Part shown: positions 34,913-44,523 of the stretch, piece by piece
Position numbering within the stretch: position 1 is the stretch's first letter
How the letters are laid out: the number at the start of each line of letters is the position of its first letter
Source of the DNA: Vallitalea maricola
GTDB taxonomy: Bacteria > Bacillota > Clostridia > Lachnospirales > Vallitaleaceae
Length of the DNA stretch: 50,906 bases
Reading direction: 5' to 3'
Assembly (NCBI RefSeq): GCF_036985595.1
Contig: NZ_BTPU01000092.1
Coordinates: 1-50,906, forward strand
Made by a program: the position numbers and the translations under genes
The notes under the pieces: generated by a model
Databases searched by the model: none
The model's input: the letters and a program-made list of their open reading frames with translations, nothing else
What the model was told of the DNA's origin: nothing

Positions 34913-36592
34913 ATGGGTAGAAAGTTATTTACTAAAATAATCTCACTAGTTCTTATTACTTGCATGATGGTTACTTTATTTGCCGGATGTAAAAAGGATG
35001 AAGGTAAAGAAACTGTCAAGAAAGATACTGATAACAAACAGGTAGCAGAAGAAATTGATCCTTTGGGTAAGTATGAAGAACCTGTTACTGTTACAGTAGC
35101 AATAAGAACTTCAGGAACTAACCAAATTCCTTTTGAAGGCTCAATGTGGGATAAGAAGTTCAAGGAGTATGGTATTAATGTTGAAATAGCTTGGTCAGCT
35201 GACGCAAGTCAATTTGACAATAGATTAAACACATCAATAGCTTCTGGAGATATTCCAGACATTTTACCAGGTATATCAGCACAGCCTATGTCTACACTAG
35301 TTCGTGGAGATATGGTATATGATGTAAGTAAAGTATTTGATTATCTATCACCAACAAATAGAGAATGGTTGACAACAGGAGCTGGAGCAGATGCATTAGA
35401 TAGTGTAACTATTGATGATAAAGTATGTATTATACCAACTAATGTAACTGAACTTATCAATAATTGCTTCCCTCTTTTTGTAAGAAAAGACTGGCTTGAT
35501 AATCTTGGTTTGGAAATACCTAAAACAATGGATGACTTCAAAAACGTAGCATTACAATTCACTAAAAATGATCCTGATAAAAATAGCAAGGATGATACAT
35601 ATGGATTAACAATAATGGGACAAACCAATCTAATAATGGATTGGGGTGGATTATATGGTTTCTTTAGCGGCTATGGCGTCCAACCTTGTACTTGGTATGA
35701 TGGCATGTTGTTCTATTCTAAGGATGATGATGGAAACGCTGTTTGGGATGGAACAAGACCAGAAGTTAAAGAGGGTTTACAATTACTTCAAGACCTATAT
35801 AAAGAAGGAGCAATTGCCAGAGATTTCCCAACCATGGATGGAGTAAAGGTAATGGAAGATTTGAATGGTGGTAAAGCTGGTATGGTTTTCGGTGTTAGAG
35901 GACTTCCTATGTGGGCAATCAACAAAACTATACTAAATGATCCTAATGCAGAATGGTATGCTATGAATATGCCTACAAAAGATGGTTCTGATGCTCCTAT
36001 TTTTGCATTCCAACCAGTTAATACAGGATATGCTATTTCTAAGAAATGTAAACACCCTGAAGCAATTATTAAAATGTTAAACATCGTAACTGCTATGACA
36101 GACCCAGAAAGTCCATTATTTGATGCTGATTATAGAGATACTACTGTAGCTGGACCATTAGTTATTAATATATGTGACCCTGCTTATGAAAGAACTTCAA
36201 ATGAGACTTTATTTGAAGCATTAAAGAAAGAAGATAAGACTAATATAGATAAATATATGGTTGATAATTATGATAAAGTTATGGAGTATATTGATACAAA
36301 AGATCCTGAGTTATGGAGATTTTGGAATGCATATTATCCTGAAGAAGGTCATGCTTGGTATTTAACATTTGGTCTTAATAAACCAGCTATGCTTAAGAAA
36401 AATGTATGGTGGGCTTTGCCAACAGATTCAATGTTATCATATCTACCAATTTACAAGAAACTTGCTGAAGAAACTATGACTAAGATAATAACTAATAATG
36501 CACCTGTTAGTGAATGGGATAAGATGGTTGATGAATGGAATGAATTAGGTGGGGATAAAATTACTGAAGAGGTACAAAACGCATTAAAATAA
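34913..36592 (+). CDS. Extracellular sugar-binding lipoprotein (LplA/YtcQ-like)
   Basis: A 559-aa solute-binding protein. The signal peptide ends in lipobox LFAGC with lipidated Cys26, followed by an acidic/Lys linker. The mature part has the large two-lobe fold of the LplA/YtcQ subgroup (for example GDIPDILPGISAQPMS, GKAGMVFGVRGLPMW, LNIVTAMTDPESPLFD). Members of this subgroup bind oligosaccharides too large for MalE-type proteins. The ribosome site is AGGAGGG. It is followed by two permeases and no ATPase, so a shared MsmX-like ATPase is expected. Confidence 0.92.
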   Translation: MGRKLFTKIISLVLITCMMVTLFAGCKKDEGKETVKKDTDNKQVAEEIDPLGKYEEPVTVTVAIRTSGTNQIPFEGSMWDKKFKEYGINVEIAWSADASQFDNRLNTSIASGDIPDILPGISAQPMSTLVRGDMVYDVSKVFDYLSPTNREWLTTGAGADALDSVTIDDKVCIIPTNVTELINNCFPLFVRKDWLDNLGLEIPKTMDDFKNVALQFTKNDPDKNSKDDTYGLTIMGQTNLIMDWGGLYGFFSGYGVQPCTWYDGMLFYSKDDDGNAVWDGTRPEVKEGLQLLQDLYKEGAIARDFPTMDGVKVMEDLNGGKAGMVFGVRGLPMWAINKTILNDPNAEWYAMNMPTKDGSDAPIFAFQPVNTGYAISKKCKHPEAIIKMLNIVTAMTDPESPLFDADYRDTTVAGPLVINICDPAYERTSNETLFEALKKEDKTNIDKYMVDNYDKVMEYIDTKDPELWRFWNAYYPEEGHAWYLTFGLNKPAMLKKNVWWALPTDSMLSYLPIYKKLAEETMTKIITNNAPVSEWDKMVDEWNELGGDKITEEVQNALK

Positions 36593-36636
36593 AGTATAAA
36601 AGTTATAAGGTAATTATTATATAGGAGGTAGTACAT

Positions 36637-37599
36637 TTGATAGGACAAAAAATAAATGCAAATAGATCCTCTCACAAATCAAATTATTCTCAGAGTAAAT
36701 TCAAAAAACAATTACCCTTACATATGATGATGCTTATTCCAGTGATACTAGTAATTATATATTGTTATGGTCCTATGTTAGGTATATTAATATCATTTCA
36801 AGATTATGTACCATCTACTAACGGTTTCTTTTACTCACTTATAAATGGAAAATGGATAGGACTTGATATGTTCAAATATATATTCAAGATGCCTGATTTT
36901 CCATCTATAGTTTGGAATACTTTTTTTATTGCTACAATGAAAATAGTTGCAAAGATAATATTCCCTTTGATATTTGCTTTACTACTCAATGAAGTTAAAA
37001 GAAGTTGGTTCAAGAAATCAGTACAAACTATAACATTTTTACCTTATTTCTTATCATGGGTTATATTGGGAGGTATTTTATTAGAGATTTTTTCACCACG
37101 TACGGGTATTGTAAATCAAATAATAGGTTATTTTGGGATGGAAGCTAAATATTTCTTTGGTGACCCAAAAACATTTCCTTATATGCTTGTTCTTACTGAT
37201 CTTTGGAAGGACATAGGTTTTAATACTATAATTTTGTTAGCAGCACTAACTTCAATAGATCCAACATTGTATGAAGCAGCAGCAATTGACGGAGCTGGAA
37301 GATTAAAGCAAACTCTGCATATAACTCTTCCTGGTATTTCAAGTATCGTTGTGTTGATAGCTATATTAGGACTGGGAAATATCATGAATGCTGGTTTTGA
37401 TCAAATATTTGTATTATATGGTCCTTCAGTATATTCCACTGGTGATATTATTGACACTTATACGTATAGAATGGGAATAAACAATGGACAATTCTCGTTA
37501 GCAACTGCCGTAGGACTATTCAAATCAGTAGTGTCATTTGTGATGTTGACAATTTCTTATTGGATCGCAAACAAATATAGTGATTATAGAATATTTTAA
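36637..37599 (+). CDS. Oligosaccharide ABC permease, LplB-like
   Basis: A 320-aa membrane permease of the CUT1 LplB subgroup with six hydrophobic segments. N-terminal LILISFQDYVP-like motifs and the EAA loop (YEAAAIDGAGRLKQTLHITL) that contacts the ATPase are present. It starts at TTG, with GGAGG eight bases upstream; there is no ATG near the expected N-terminus. The first roughly 30 residues are basic and cytoplasmic. Confidence 0.92.
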   Translation: MIGQKINANRSSHKSNYSQSKFKKQLPLHMMMLIPVILVIIYCYGPMLGILISFQDYVPSTNGFFYSLINGKWIGLDMFKYIFKMPDFPSIVWNTFFIATMKIVAKIIFPLIFALLLNEVKRSWFKKSVQTITFLPYFLSWVILGGILLEIFSPRTGIVNQIIGYFGMEAKYFFGDPKTFPYMLVLTDLWKDIGFNTIILLAALTSIDPTLYEAAAIDGAGRLKQTLHITLPGISSIVVLIAILGLGNIMNAGFDQIFVLYGPSVYSTGDIIDTYTYRMGINNGQFSLATAVGLFKSVVSFVMLTISYWIANKYSDYRIF

Positions 37600-37612
37600 A
37601 GGAGGTAATACC

Positions 37613-38521
37613 ATGAAGAACAAAACAAAGAAAGATATATTGATGGGAAATTCTACTTCACGTAAAGTGTTTGTAACTATAAATACAATATTGTTAATAT
37701 CAATAACTTTCATAACAATACTTCCAATAATACATATAATATCATTATCTTTTAGTTCAACACAAGCGGCAGAAGGTGGTCTTGTAGGTTTACTTCCTGT
37801 TCAATTTTCACTTAAGGCTTATGAATCAATATTAGGTAAAACCAGTTTTTATAAAGCATTGATGATATCTGTAAAACGTGTACTTATAGGGGTTCCCTTT
37901 AGTTTGTTATGTACTATTTTAGTAGCTTATCCTCTATCAAAGGAAAAGAATAAATTTTCAGCAAGAAAAGTTTATGTTTGGTTTTTTATTATAACAATGT
38001 TATTTAATGGTGGCTTGATACCAACTTATATAATTGTTAAATCTACTGGAATAATGAATAAAATTTGGGCGCTAATACTCCCAAGTGCAGTATCAGTTTT
38101 TAATATATTGATATTGATGAACTTTTTTAGAGAATTACCAAAAGCGTTAGAAGAAGCGGCACTCATTGATGGAGCAGGTCATATGTCTATACTTACTAAA
38201 ATATATTTACCTCTTGCAAAACCTGCTCTAGCTACTTTAGTATTATTTATATTTGTATTTCATTGGAATTCATGGTTCGACGGCTTGATGTACATTAATA
38301 AGATAGAGAAGATACCACTACAAACTTATTTACAGCAAATATTGACTATGCCAGATACCAGATTCATGTCTGCAGATCAATTACAAGAATTAGGTAATGC
38401 AAGTAGAAGAACAAATAATGCTGCACAGATAATTATTTCAACTATCCCGATTATGATTATATATCCGTTTTTACAAAAATATTATACAACAGGACTTGTT
38501 TTGGGAAGTGTAAAATCATAA
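37613..38521 (+). CDS. Oligosaccharide ABC permease, YtcP-like
   Basis: A 302-aa permease, partner of the preceding gene. N-terminal helix, six-segment core, EAA loop (LEEAALIDGAGHMSILTKIY) and the C-terminal YPFLQKYYTTGLVLGSVK typical of the YtcP subgroup. The ATG at 37613 follows AAGGAGG; upstream in-frame codons lie in the previous gene. Last gene of the operon. Confidence 0.92.
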   Translation: MKNKTKKDILMGNSTSRKVFVTINTILLISITFITILPIIHIISLSFSSTQAAEGGLVGLLPVQFSLKAYESILGKTSFYKALMISVKRVLIGVPFSLLCTILVAYPLSKEKNKFSARKVYVWFFIITMLFNGGLIPTYIIVKSTGIMNKIWALILPSAVSVFNILILMNFFRELPKALEEAALIDGAGHMSILTKIYLPLAKPALATLVLFIFVFHWNSWFDGLMYINKIEKIPLQTYLQQILTMPDTRFMSADQLQELGNASRRTNNAAQIIISTIPIMIIYPFLQKYYTTGLVLGSVKS

Positions 38522-38578
38522 TGTCAGCCATGATATATGATGATGAATTGATAAATTAATAAAATAGTTATTATTGAG

Positions 38579-38603
38579 ATAGGGGCTTATATAGCCCCTA
38601 TTT
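38579..38603 (+). terminator. Terminator of the glycan operon
   Basis: A perfect 9-bp GC-containing stem (38579-38587 with 38593-38601) with a 5-base loop, then TTTAG. Confidence 0.75.
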
Positions 38604-38655
38604 AGATTGTACGAAACAAATGTCAAATGCCAGTGGTCTATCTTGTGGATTGATT

Positions 38656-39363
38656 TTATTGAAAGATCATGGATAGGTTGATTTCTAACCCATCAAATAT
38701 ATTTGATCTATATACACCCGTTTTATCTATTGTATTACATTTTTGAACTTGTTTATTATTGAAATTCCATTGAATAACGTTTTTGTTTTTGGTATCAAAG
38801 ATAACATACTCCTTAATTCCTGATTGTAAATATAGATTAAGTTTTTTCACCAAATCATTGTTTCTTGTAGAGGGAGAAGTAACTTCAACAATCAAATCAG
38901 GTATTCCAAAATATCTATCACTTCGTATGTTTTCATGATCACACATAACGAATATATCTGGCTGTACAATATCTTTTGTTGGAGAATTATTAAAATATAT
39001 ATCATAAGGTCCTACATAAGGCTTGCATTTCTTATCTTTAAAATAAGTATGAAACTCACCAATTATACAGGATATTATATGTTGATGTGTATGGCTAGGT
39101 GGAATCAATTGATAAACAACCCCATCAAGATATTCAAACCTTCCATCAGTGTTTTTGTATACTTCAATAAATTCATCGTATGTAATTTCGGAATTATCAT
39201 ATATATAGTCGCCACTGCCATCTTTTATTATATCTCTATACTTGGAATATTTTGTTAGTATTGCAATGGGTTTTTTGTTTCTTGTAATTACTATATCTTC
39301 TTTTTGCACAAGGTCAAGATATTTGCCGAAATTAGTTTTAATATCTGTAGAATTAATTACCAT
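38656..39363 (-). CDS. Phd/YefM-like antitoxin domain fused to Uma2-family nuclease
   Basis: A 235-aa protein. Residues 1 to about 45 (VINSTDIKTNFGKYLDLVQK, DIVITRNKKPIAIL) match the Phd/YefM antitoxin fold, a DNA-binding dimerisation unit. Residues of about 65-230 are a Uma2/DUF820 domain with PD-(D/E)XK nuclease features: PD at 135-136 (VQPDIFVM), E160 in IVEVTSPST and K173/K174. No separate RelE/Doc toxin gene adjoins it. The start ATG at 39363 has AGGAG eight bases upstream; the GTG at 39372 is too close to it. The target and role are unknown. Confidence 0.78.
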   Translation of the reverse strand: MVINSTDIKTNFGKYLDLVQKEDIVITRNKKPIAILTKYSKYRDIIKDGSGDYIYDNSEITYDEFIEVYKNTDGRFEYLDGVVYQLIPPSHTHQHIISCIIGEFHTYFKDKKCKPYVGPYDIYFNNSPTKDIVQPDIFVMCDHENIRSDRYFGIPDLIVEVTSPSTRNNDLVKKLNLYLQSGIKEYVIFDTKNKNVIQWNFNNKQVQKCNTIDKTGVYRSNIFDGLEINLSMIFQ

Positions 39364-39600
39364 AATAAACACTCCTAATCATTTGTATTGTTCAATACAA
39401 TTATATAACATAGATTAATATTAATCAATATAATGTTTTGAATTAATCAATTATATTTATTTTGATAATCATTATAAACTTGGAAACTTAAAAGTTATAT
39501 TAGTGAATCAATTAAAAATTAATCATAATGTTATATAAAATCCTTAGTAGAAATGATATAATTTAAAGGTAGTATCAAATTATATTAGGAGAATAATATT

Positions 39601-40551
39601 ATGATAAAAAAAGTTGATTTATTGAAAATGGAGTTAGATGTTATACCTAAATATTTAATCTTGAAAGACATAGAAAAAACAGCTGAGGATAATGTAGAAT
39701 TAATCTGTTTGAAAAAGTCAGTAATGAAAAGTAAGTGGGTCAATCATATTATAAACCAACAATTTAATGATGGGTCTTGGGGAACTTTCCATAGTATGAG
39801 CCAAAACATTAATGCAAAAATGACTACAGAACAAGCTTTAAGAAGGCTAACTGTACTTGGTCTAGATTATAGGGATGAACCAATAAAAAAAATAGTAGAA
39901 TACATGGAAAAACATTTGCTTGGAGAAATTGAATTGAGAGACAGAGTAGAAAAAAAACATAATTGGATACTATTCACACATTTGATTGTAGCAACTTGGT
40001 TAAGAATTATAGATCCAGATAATCAACTGGCTTACAAAGTTGCTAAAGATTGGGCTGATGTAATTACAGGTGCTTTCTCATCAAATACATATAATCCTTG
40101 TGACTATAAAGAAGCTTATTATGATATTCATAAGGTTTCAAAAAATAAATGTATGTTGAATTTTACAAACTTTTATATAGTTTCACTATTGCCTGGATTG
40201 TTACCTGAAGAAATAGAGCTAAAATTTATTGATTATATAATGAATAACGCACAAGGAATATATTATATTTATGATAGGTCTCTAAATATTCAACCAGACA
40301 AATTTAATTCTAAAGAGGCTAGTAGGTATATTAATGCATATGAATTATTAAGTAAGTATACAAATTCAAAATGTAAGTTAACAAGATTTAAGGATTGGTT
40401 GTTGGATAATATACAGGAAGATGGTTTTTGGGATATGGGACAGGCATCAAAAGATAATATCCAATTTCCATTATCAGATTCGTGGCGTGCTCCAATAAAA
40501 AGAAAAATTGATTGCACTGTGAGATTGCAAAGATTATTAGACAAAATATAA
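39601..40551 (+). CDS. Alpha-toroid (terpene-cyclase-like repeat) protein
   Basis: A 316-aa soluble, helix-rich protein with two degenerate QW-type motifs typical of squalene-cyclase/prenyltransferase alpha6-alpha6 toroids: QQFNDGSWGTF near residue 53 and DNIQEDGFWDMG near 274. No DxDD or other cyclase acid motif is evident, so catalysis is doubtful; it may be a binding scaffold. A TATAAT lies at 39557-39562 without a good -35 element. The rest of the spacer from 39364 is AT-rich with repeated ATTAATCAAT-like words. Family not otherwise recognised. Confidence 0.6.
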   Translation: MIKKVDLLKMELDVIPKYLILKDIEKTAEDNVELICLKKSVMKSKWVNHIINQQFNDGSWGTFHSMSQNINAKMTTEQALRRLTVLGLDYRDEPIKKIVEYMEKHLLGEIELRDRVEKKHNWILFTHLIVATWLRIIDPDNQLAYKVAKDWADVITGAFSSNTYNPCDYKEAYYDIHKVSKNKCMLNFTNFYIVSLLPGLLPEEIELKFIDYIMNNAQGIYYIYDRSLNIQPDKFNSKEASRYINAYELLSKYTNSKCKLTRFKDWLLDNIQEDGFWDMGQASKDNIQFPLSDSWRAPIKRKIDCTVRLQRLLDKI

Positions 40552-40680
40552 ATTATATAAAAGGAATTTATTAATATTATTTGAATTATTATAATGTACG
40601 TCTTTATAACTGTTGAAATAATATCTATAATCCAATATAATATAAGTGATTTATTGATTAACTTTGGAGGCAAAATAGAT

Positions 40681-41646
40681 ATGATTGATACAGAAAAACG
40701 ATTATACTATAAATATTCTGATTATCTTAAGAATAAATATGGTGAAAAAGTATATAAGTTACCTATAAACATGGATTTGACTTGTCCTAATAGAGATGGA
40801 TGTATTGGTTACAATGGCTGTATATTTTGTAGTGAAGTTGGAACTGGATTTGAGAGTTTATCCAATAGGATGTCTGTTAGTGAACAAATCAATAAAAATA
40901 TGTCTTATATAGAAAAGAAATATAATGCAAAAAAATTTATTGCTTATTTTCAAAACTTTACTAACACATATATGCCAATAAAAGAATTTAAGAATGCTGT
41001 AACAGATTCAATAGGAGATAAAATAGTAGAAATAGCTATTTCTACTAGACCAGATTGTATTAATGATGATTATCTAGAGATTCTTAATAAAATTAAAAAG
41101 GAATATAAAATTAATATAACAATTGAACTGGGTCTACAGAGTATTAATTATAATACTCTAGATAAAATAAATAGAGGTCACTCATTAGCAGAATTTATAG
41201 ATGCTGTTCTTAGAATCAAAAAATATGATTTTGATATATGTACACATATGATTCTAAACTTACCGTGGGATAATATGAGGGATATAGTGGAAGGTGCTAA
41301 GATATTGACGGTACTTGGAGTTAACCAAATCAAGCTTCATTCACTTTATATTGCAAAAAATACAGAGTTAGCTAGACTATATGATGAAAATAAGATAACT
41401 ATTATTTCTAAAGAAGATTATATAGACAGAGTAGTTACATTCTTAGAATATACGAATCCCAATATCGCTATTCAACGATTAGCTAGTAGAGCTCCAAAAG
41501 AAGAAACTATATTTTGTAATTGGAATACAAGCTGGTGGAAAATAAAAGATGGTATTGAGAATAGTATGGTTAAAAATAATACTTACCAAGGAAGATTATG
41601 TACTTATCAAAATGGTATAGCATTAACCAAAAGATTTAGTATATAA
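40681..41646 (+). CDS. YhcC-type radical SAM protein (TIGR01212)
   Basis: Radical S-adenosylmethionine protein of the YhcC family, whose reaction is unsettled. The N-terminal YYKYSDYLKNKYGEKVYKLP is followed by the cluster-binding pattern CPNRDGCIGYNGCIFC. FIAYFQNFTNTY, ELGLQSINYNTLDKINRGH and ILNLPWDNMRDI follow, then KLHSLYIAKNTELARLY. The ATG at 40681 is taken as start because GGAGG lies ten bases upstream and homologues begin here; the frame is open back to 40594. Length 321 aa. Confidence 0.9.
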   Translation: MIDTEKRLYYKYSDYLKNKYGEKVYKLPINMDLTCPNRDGCIGYNGCIFCSEVGTGFESLSNRMSVSEQINKNMSYIEKKYNAKKFIAYFQNFTNTYMPIKEFKNAVTDSIGDKIVEIAISTRPDCINDDYLEILNKIKKEYKINITIELGLQSINYNTLDKINRGHSLAEFIDAVLRIKKYDFDICTHMILNLPWDNMRDIVEGAKILTVLGVNQIKLHSLYIAKNTELARLYDENKITIISKEDYIDRVVTFLEYTNPNIAIQRLASRAPKEETIFCNWNTSWWKIKDGIENSMVKNNTYQGRLCTYQNGIALTKRFSI

Positions 41647-41761
41647 GTATTTTGGATTATATGAATAGGACTTGCTTTTAAGTAAAAAATTGGTGTATTA
41701 TTAAGTAATAGTTATTTATTCACAGTAAAAAACTTATTCATTTTTGATAAGAGGTGTTAAT

Positions 41762-43231
41762 TTGGAGCAAAACAGAAGAAATCGTGCACAACAAAATAGA
41801 TCGAGAACTAGACGACCTAAACGAAAAGCACCTAAAAGTAAAGGATTAGGGATTGGAACATTTATTTATTTCCTGATATTCTTGTATTTAATATATAATA
41901 TTATTTCTTTCTTGATTAGTAATGATGTCAGTTATGTTTCTGCTGAAAAAGGTAGTATTTATAATGAGGAAATATTTGATGGAATAATACTAAGAAATGA
42001 AACTGTTGTCAAAAGTACTGCTGATGGAATGGCTAGTTATTATGTACCAGAGGGAGATAAGATAAATATAGATAGTATAGTATGTATGATAGATTCAAAC
42101 GGAGATTATACTGCCGAAATAAAAAAAGATATTAATTACATAAATGACAAATTAGCTTATGCAAATAATTGTAATTCACATGAAGATATAAAAAAGAATT
42201 TGTATACATATACAATGAATTATGATAATGATACCTTTGGAAATATTTATGAATTCAAAACCAACATGAAGGATACAGTTTCCAATATCACTCAATCATT
42301 ATATATACATGATCAATTAGATCTAGATACAATTCGTAGTAAAAAATTGTTAGAATCACAAATCAACAACAATATCAGTATAATAAAGGCAATGAAAAGT
42401 GGAGTAATATCATATAGAATTGATGGATACGAAAATTTCAGCATAGATAATCTTGATATCCAATCTTTGTTTGATTTCAAAAGCGAAGAAGAAATATATA
42501 CATACAAACAAGAAACCATAAAAAAAGATTCGCCTCTATTTAAAATTATAGATAATGATAAATGGTATGTTGTATGTAAAATGAAAGATGATTTAACTGA
42601 TTTTATTCAAGGAAAGGATACTATATCTATTAATATAATTGAGAAAGATGTAACAATTAAAACTAAGATCTATGATATAGTTCAAAAAAATAAGAAAGAA
42701 TATCTTATTTTAGAGATAGATAGATATTTTGATCTTATTAAAAATAGAAAGATCAAGTTCCAAGTTGTATATGAACAGTATGATGGAATTAAAATTCCAA
42801 AGACAGCAGTAGCAGAAAAAGAATTTTTAAGAATTCCCAAATCATGTATTGCAAAAAAAGGTAATAATGAAGGTGTATTGAAAAAAACCTACGGAGAAAA
42901 TTTTGTTGGCGGAGAAAGTGTTGAGTTTATTAAAATAGGTTTTAAACATATTGAAGAAGAGAGTTATTATGTACCCATCAGTGAAGAAGGGTTACAGTTA
43001 AATGATATTTTAGTTGATTCTACAAACAATAACTATACAATTTCAGAAAAGAAGTCTTTAAAAGGAGTATATATAATTAATAAAGGATATACGAATTTTA
43101 AATTGATTGATGAGATATATTCTGCTGACAGCTATATTATCGTTGAAACCAACACACCATATGGAATAAGAATATATGACAGGGTTATAGCTGATGCAAG
43201 TAATGCAAAAGAGGATGTAATTTTATATTGA
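41762..43231 (+). CDS. HlyD-like membrane protein of the division cluster
   Basis: A 489-aa protein with a very basic N-terminus (about 35 residues of Arg/Lys/Gln), one membrane helix (about 35-57), and a large extracytoplasmic part with a barrel-sandwich/HlyD-like layout. In that part ISAEKGSIYNEEIFDG-type strands precede a helical hairpin and a C-terminal beta region. Homologues occupy this position upstream of yggS-sepF in many Clostridia, so a role at the envelope or divisome is plausible but unproven. The TTG at 41762 follows AGAGGTG; the TTG at 41744 has no ribosome site. Confidence 0.7.
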   Translation: MEQNRRNRAQQNRSRTRRPKRKAPKSKGLGIGTFIYFLIFLYLIYNIISFLISNDVSYVSAEKGSIYNEEIFDGIILRNETVVKSTADGMASYYVPEGDKINIDSIVCMIDSNGDYTAEIKKDINYINDKLAYANNCNSHEDIKKNLYTYTMNYDNDTFGNIYEFKTNMKDTVSNITQSLYIHDQLDLDTIRSKKLLESQINNNISIIKAMKSGVISYRIDGYENFSIDNLDIQSLFDFKSEEEIYTYKQETIKKDSPLFKIIDNDKWYVVCKMKDDLTDFIQGKDTISINIIEKDVTIKTKIYDIVQKNKKEYLILEIDRYFDLIKNRKIKFQVVYEQYDGIKIPKTAVAEKEFLRIPKSCIAKKGNNEGVLKKTYGENFVGGESVEFIKIGFKHIEEESYYVPISEEGLQLNDILVDSTNNNYTISEKKSLKGVYIINKGYTNFKLIDEIYSADSYIIVETNTPYGIRIYDRVIADASNAKEDVILY

Positions 43232-43289
43232 CATATAAATACTAAGAAAAAGTTTAGGGTATCGCAACATAAGAAAGGAAGACGGTTAC

Positions 43290-43991
43290 ATGGAAAACAT
43301 TAAAGATAATATTAAGATTGTTCTTGATAATATTGAAATTGCAGCTAAAAAAGCAGGCAGAAACAAAGAAGACATAATTTTAATAGCGGTCTCAAAAACT
43401 AAGCCTGTGGAATGTATTGAAGAAGCATTAAAAAATGGTTTGATCAATATGGGGGAGAACAAGGTACAAGAAATAAGACATAAATATGATGTATTAGGTA
43501 ATAATGTCAAGTGGCATATGATTGGACATTTACAGACCAATAAAGTTAAATATATAATTGATAAAGTAAGTTTAATCCATTCTGTAGATTCATTGAAATT
43601 GGCTGAGAAGATTAATGCTGAAGCAATAAAATCAGATAAAATAATGGATATTCTCATTCAACTCAATGTTGCTCACGAAGAAACCAAATTTGGTTTAATG
43701 ACAAAGGAAGTGACTGATTTCGTAATAGCTGTCAGCAAGTTGTCTAACATTAGAATTAAAGGTTTGATGACAATAGCACCTTATGTAATTAATAGCGAGG
43801 ATAATAGACATATTTTTAGAGAAATAAAGCAATTAGCTGTTGACATAAAAAGGAAAAACATTGATAATGTTAGTATGGACATCTTGTCAATGGGGATGAC
43901 AAACGATTATATGGTAGCCATTGAGGAAGGTTCAACTATGGTTAGGGTAGGGACAGGCATATTTGGCAAAAGAGATTATAATAAGAGGTGA
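43290..43991 (+). CDS. yggS: YggS/YlmE-family PLP homeostasis protein
   Basis: Pyridoxal-phosphate-binding protein of 233 aa without known enzymatic activity that maintains vitamin B6 pools. It has IAVSKTKPVECIEEA with the PLP lysine, GENKVQEIRHKYD, WHMIGHLQTNKVKYI, IQLNVAHEETKFGL and SMGMTNDYMVAIEEGSTMVRVG. The ribosome site is AAGGAAG. It is in the ylm order with sepF, yggT, ylmH and divIVA. Confidence 0.94.
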   Translation: MENIKDNIKIVLDNIEIAAKKAGRNKEDIILIAVSKTKPVECIEEALKNGLINMGENKVQEIRHKYDVLGNNVKWHMIGHLQTNKVKYIIDKVSLIHSVDSLKLAEKINAEAIKSDKIMDILIQLNVAHEETKFGLMTKEVTDFVIAVSKLSNIRIKGLMTIAPYVINSEDNRHIFREIKQLAVDIKRKNIDNVSMDILSMGMTNDYMVAIEEGSTMVRVGTGIFGKRDYNKR

Positions 43992-43997
43992 TATAGA

Positions 43998-44486
43998 ATG
44001 GCAAAGTTTATTGATAAGATGATGGATATGATGAAATTAAATGATTATGATGATTATGACGAAGAATATGAATATGATGAAGAACAAAACGAAGAATCAG
44101 CTACATCATCTAATGTTTCTGATCTTAAACATATTAAAAGTTATTCAAAAAAGAAAAGTAATGCTACGAATATAGTTAATTTTCAAGCTAACGTTCAAAT
44201 GGAAGTGGTAGTTATTCAACCAGAAACATATGATGAGGCTCAAGACATATGTGATCATATTAAATCAAAAAAACCTGTAATAATTAATTTGGATAAGATG
44301 GATAGAAATATAGCTCAAAGGATAATGGATTTTATTAGTGGATCTTGTTATACCTTAAATGGTAACTTGCAAAGAGTTACAAATAATATATTTTTGATTG
44401 CACCTGAAAATGTTGATATTGCTGGTGATTTTCGAGAAGAACTAAAGTCTAATGGGATTATTTTACCTTGGAAAAGTGAACAATAA
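43998..44486 (+). CDS. sepF: Cell division protein SepF
   Basis: FtsZ-bundling membrane anchor of 162 aa. It has an N-terminal amphipathic helix (MAKFIDKMMDMMKL), a highly acidic Asp/Glu/Tyr linker, and the C-terminal SepF fold (EVVVIQPETYDEAQDICDHI, VIINLDKMDRNIAQRIMDFI, GSCYTLNG). It lies six bases after yggS, with AGAGGTG upstream. Confidence 0.95.
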   Translation: MAKFIDKMMDMMKLNDYDDYDEEYEYDEEQNEESATSSNVSDLKHIKSYSKKKSNATNIVNFQANVQMEVVVIQPETYDEAQDICDHIKSKKPVIINLDKMDRNIAQRIMDFISGSCYTLNGNLQRVTNNIFLIAPENVDIAGDFREELKSNGIILPWKSEQ

Positions 44487-44523
44487 TTATTCGCTAAAAT
44501 AGACTAATTAAGGAGTGAATTCC

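Noticed and set aside
38935..39258. Plus-strand frame of 107 codons
   Set aside because: It is antisense to the Phd-Uma2 fusion and lacks a ribosome site.
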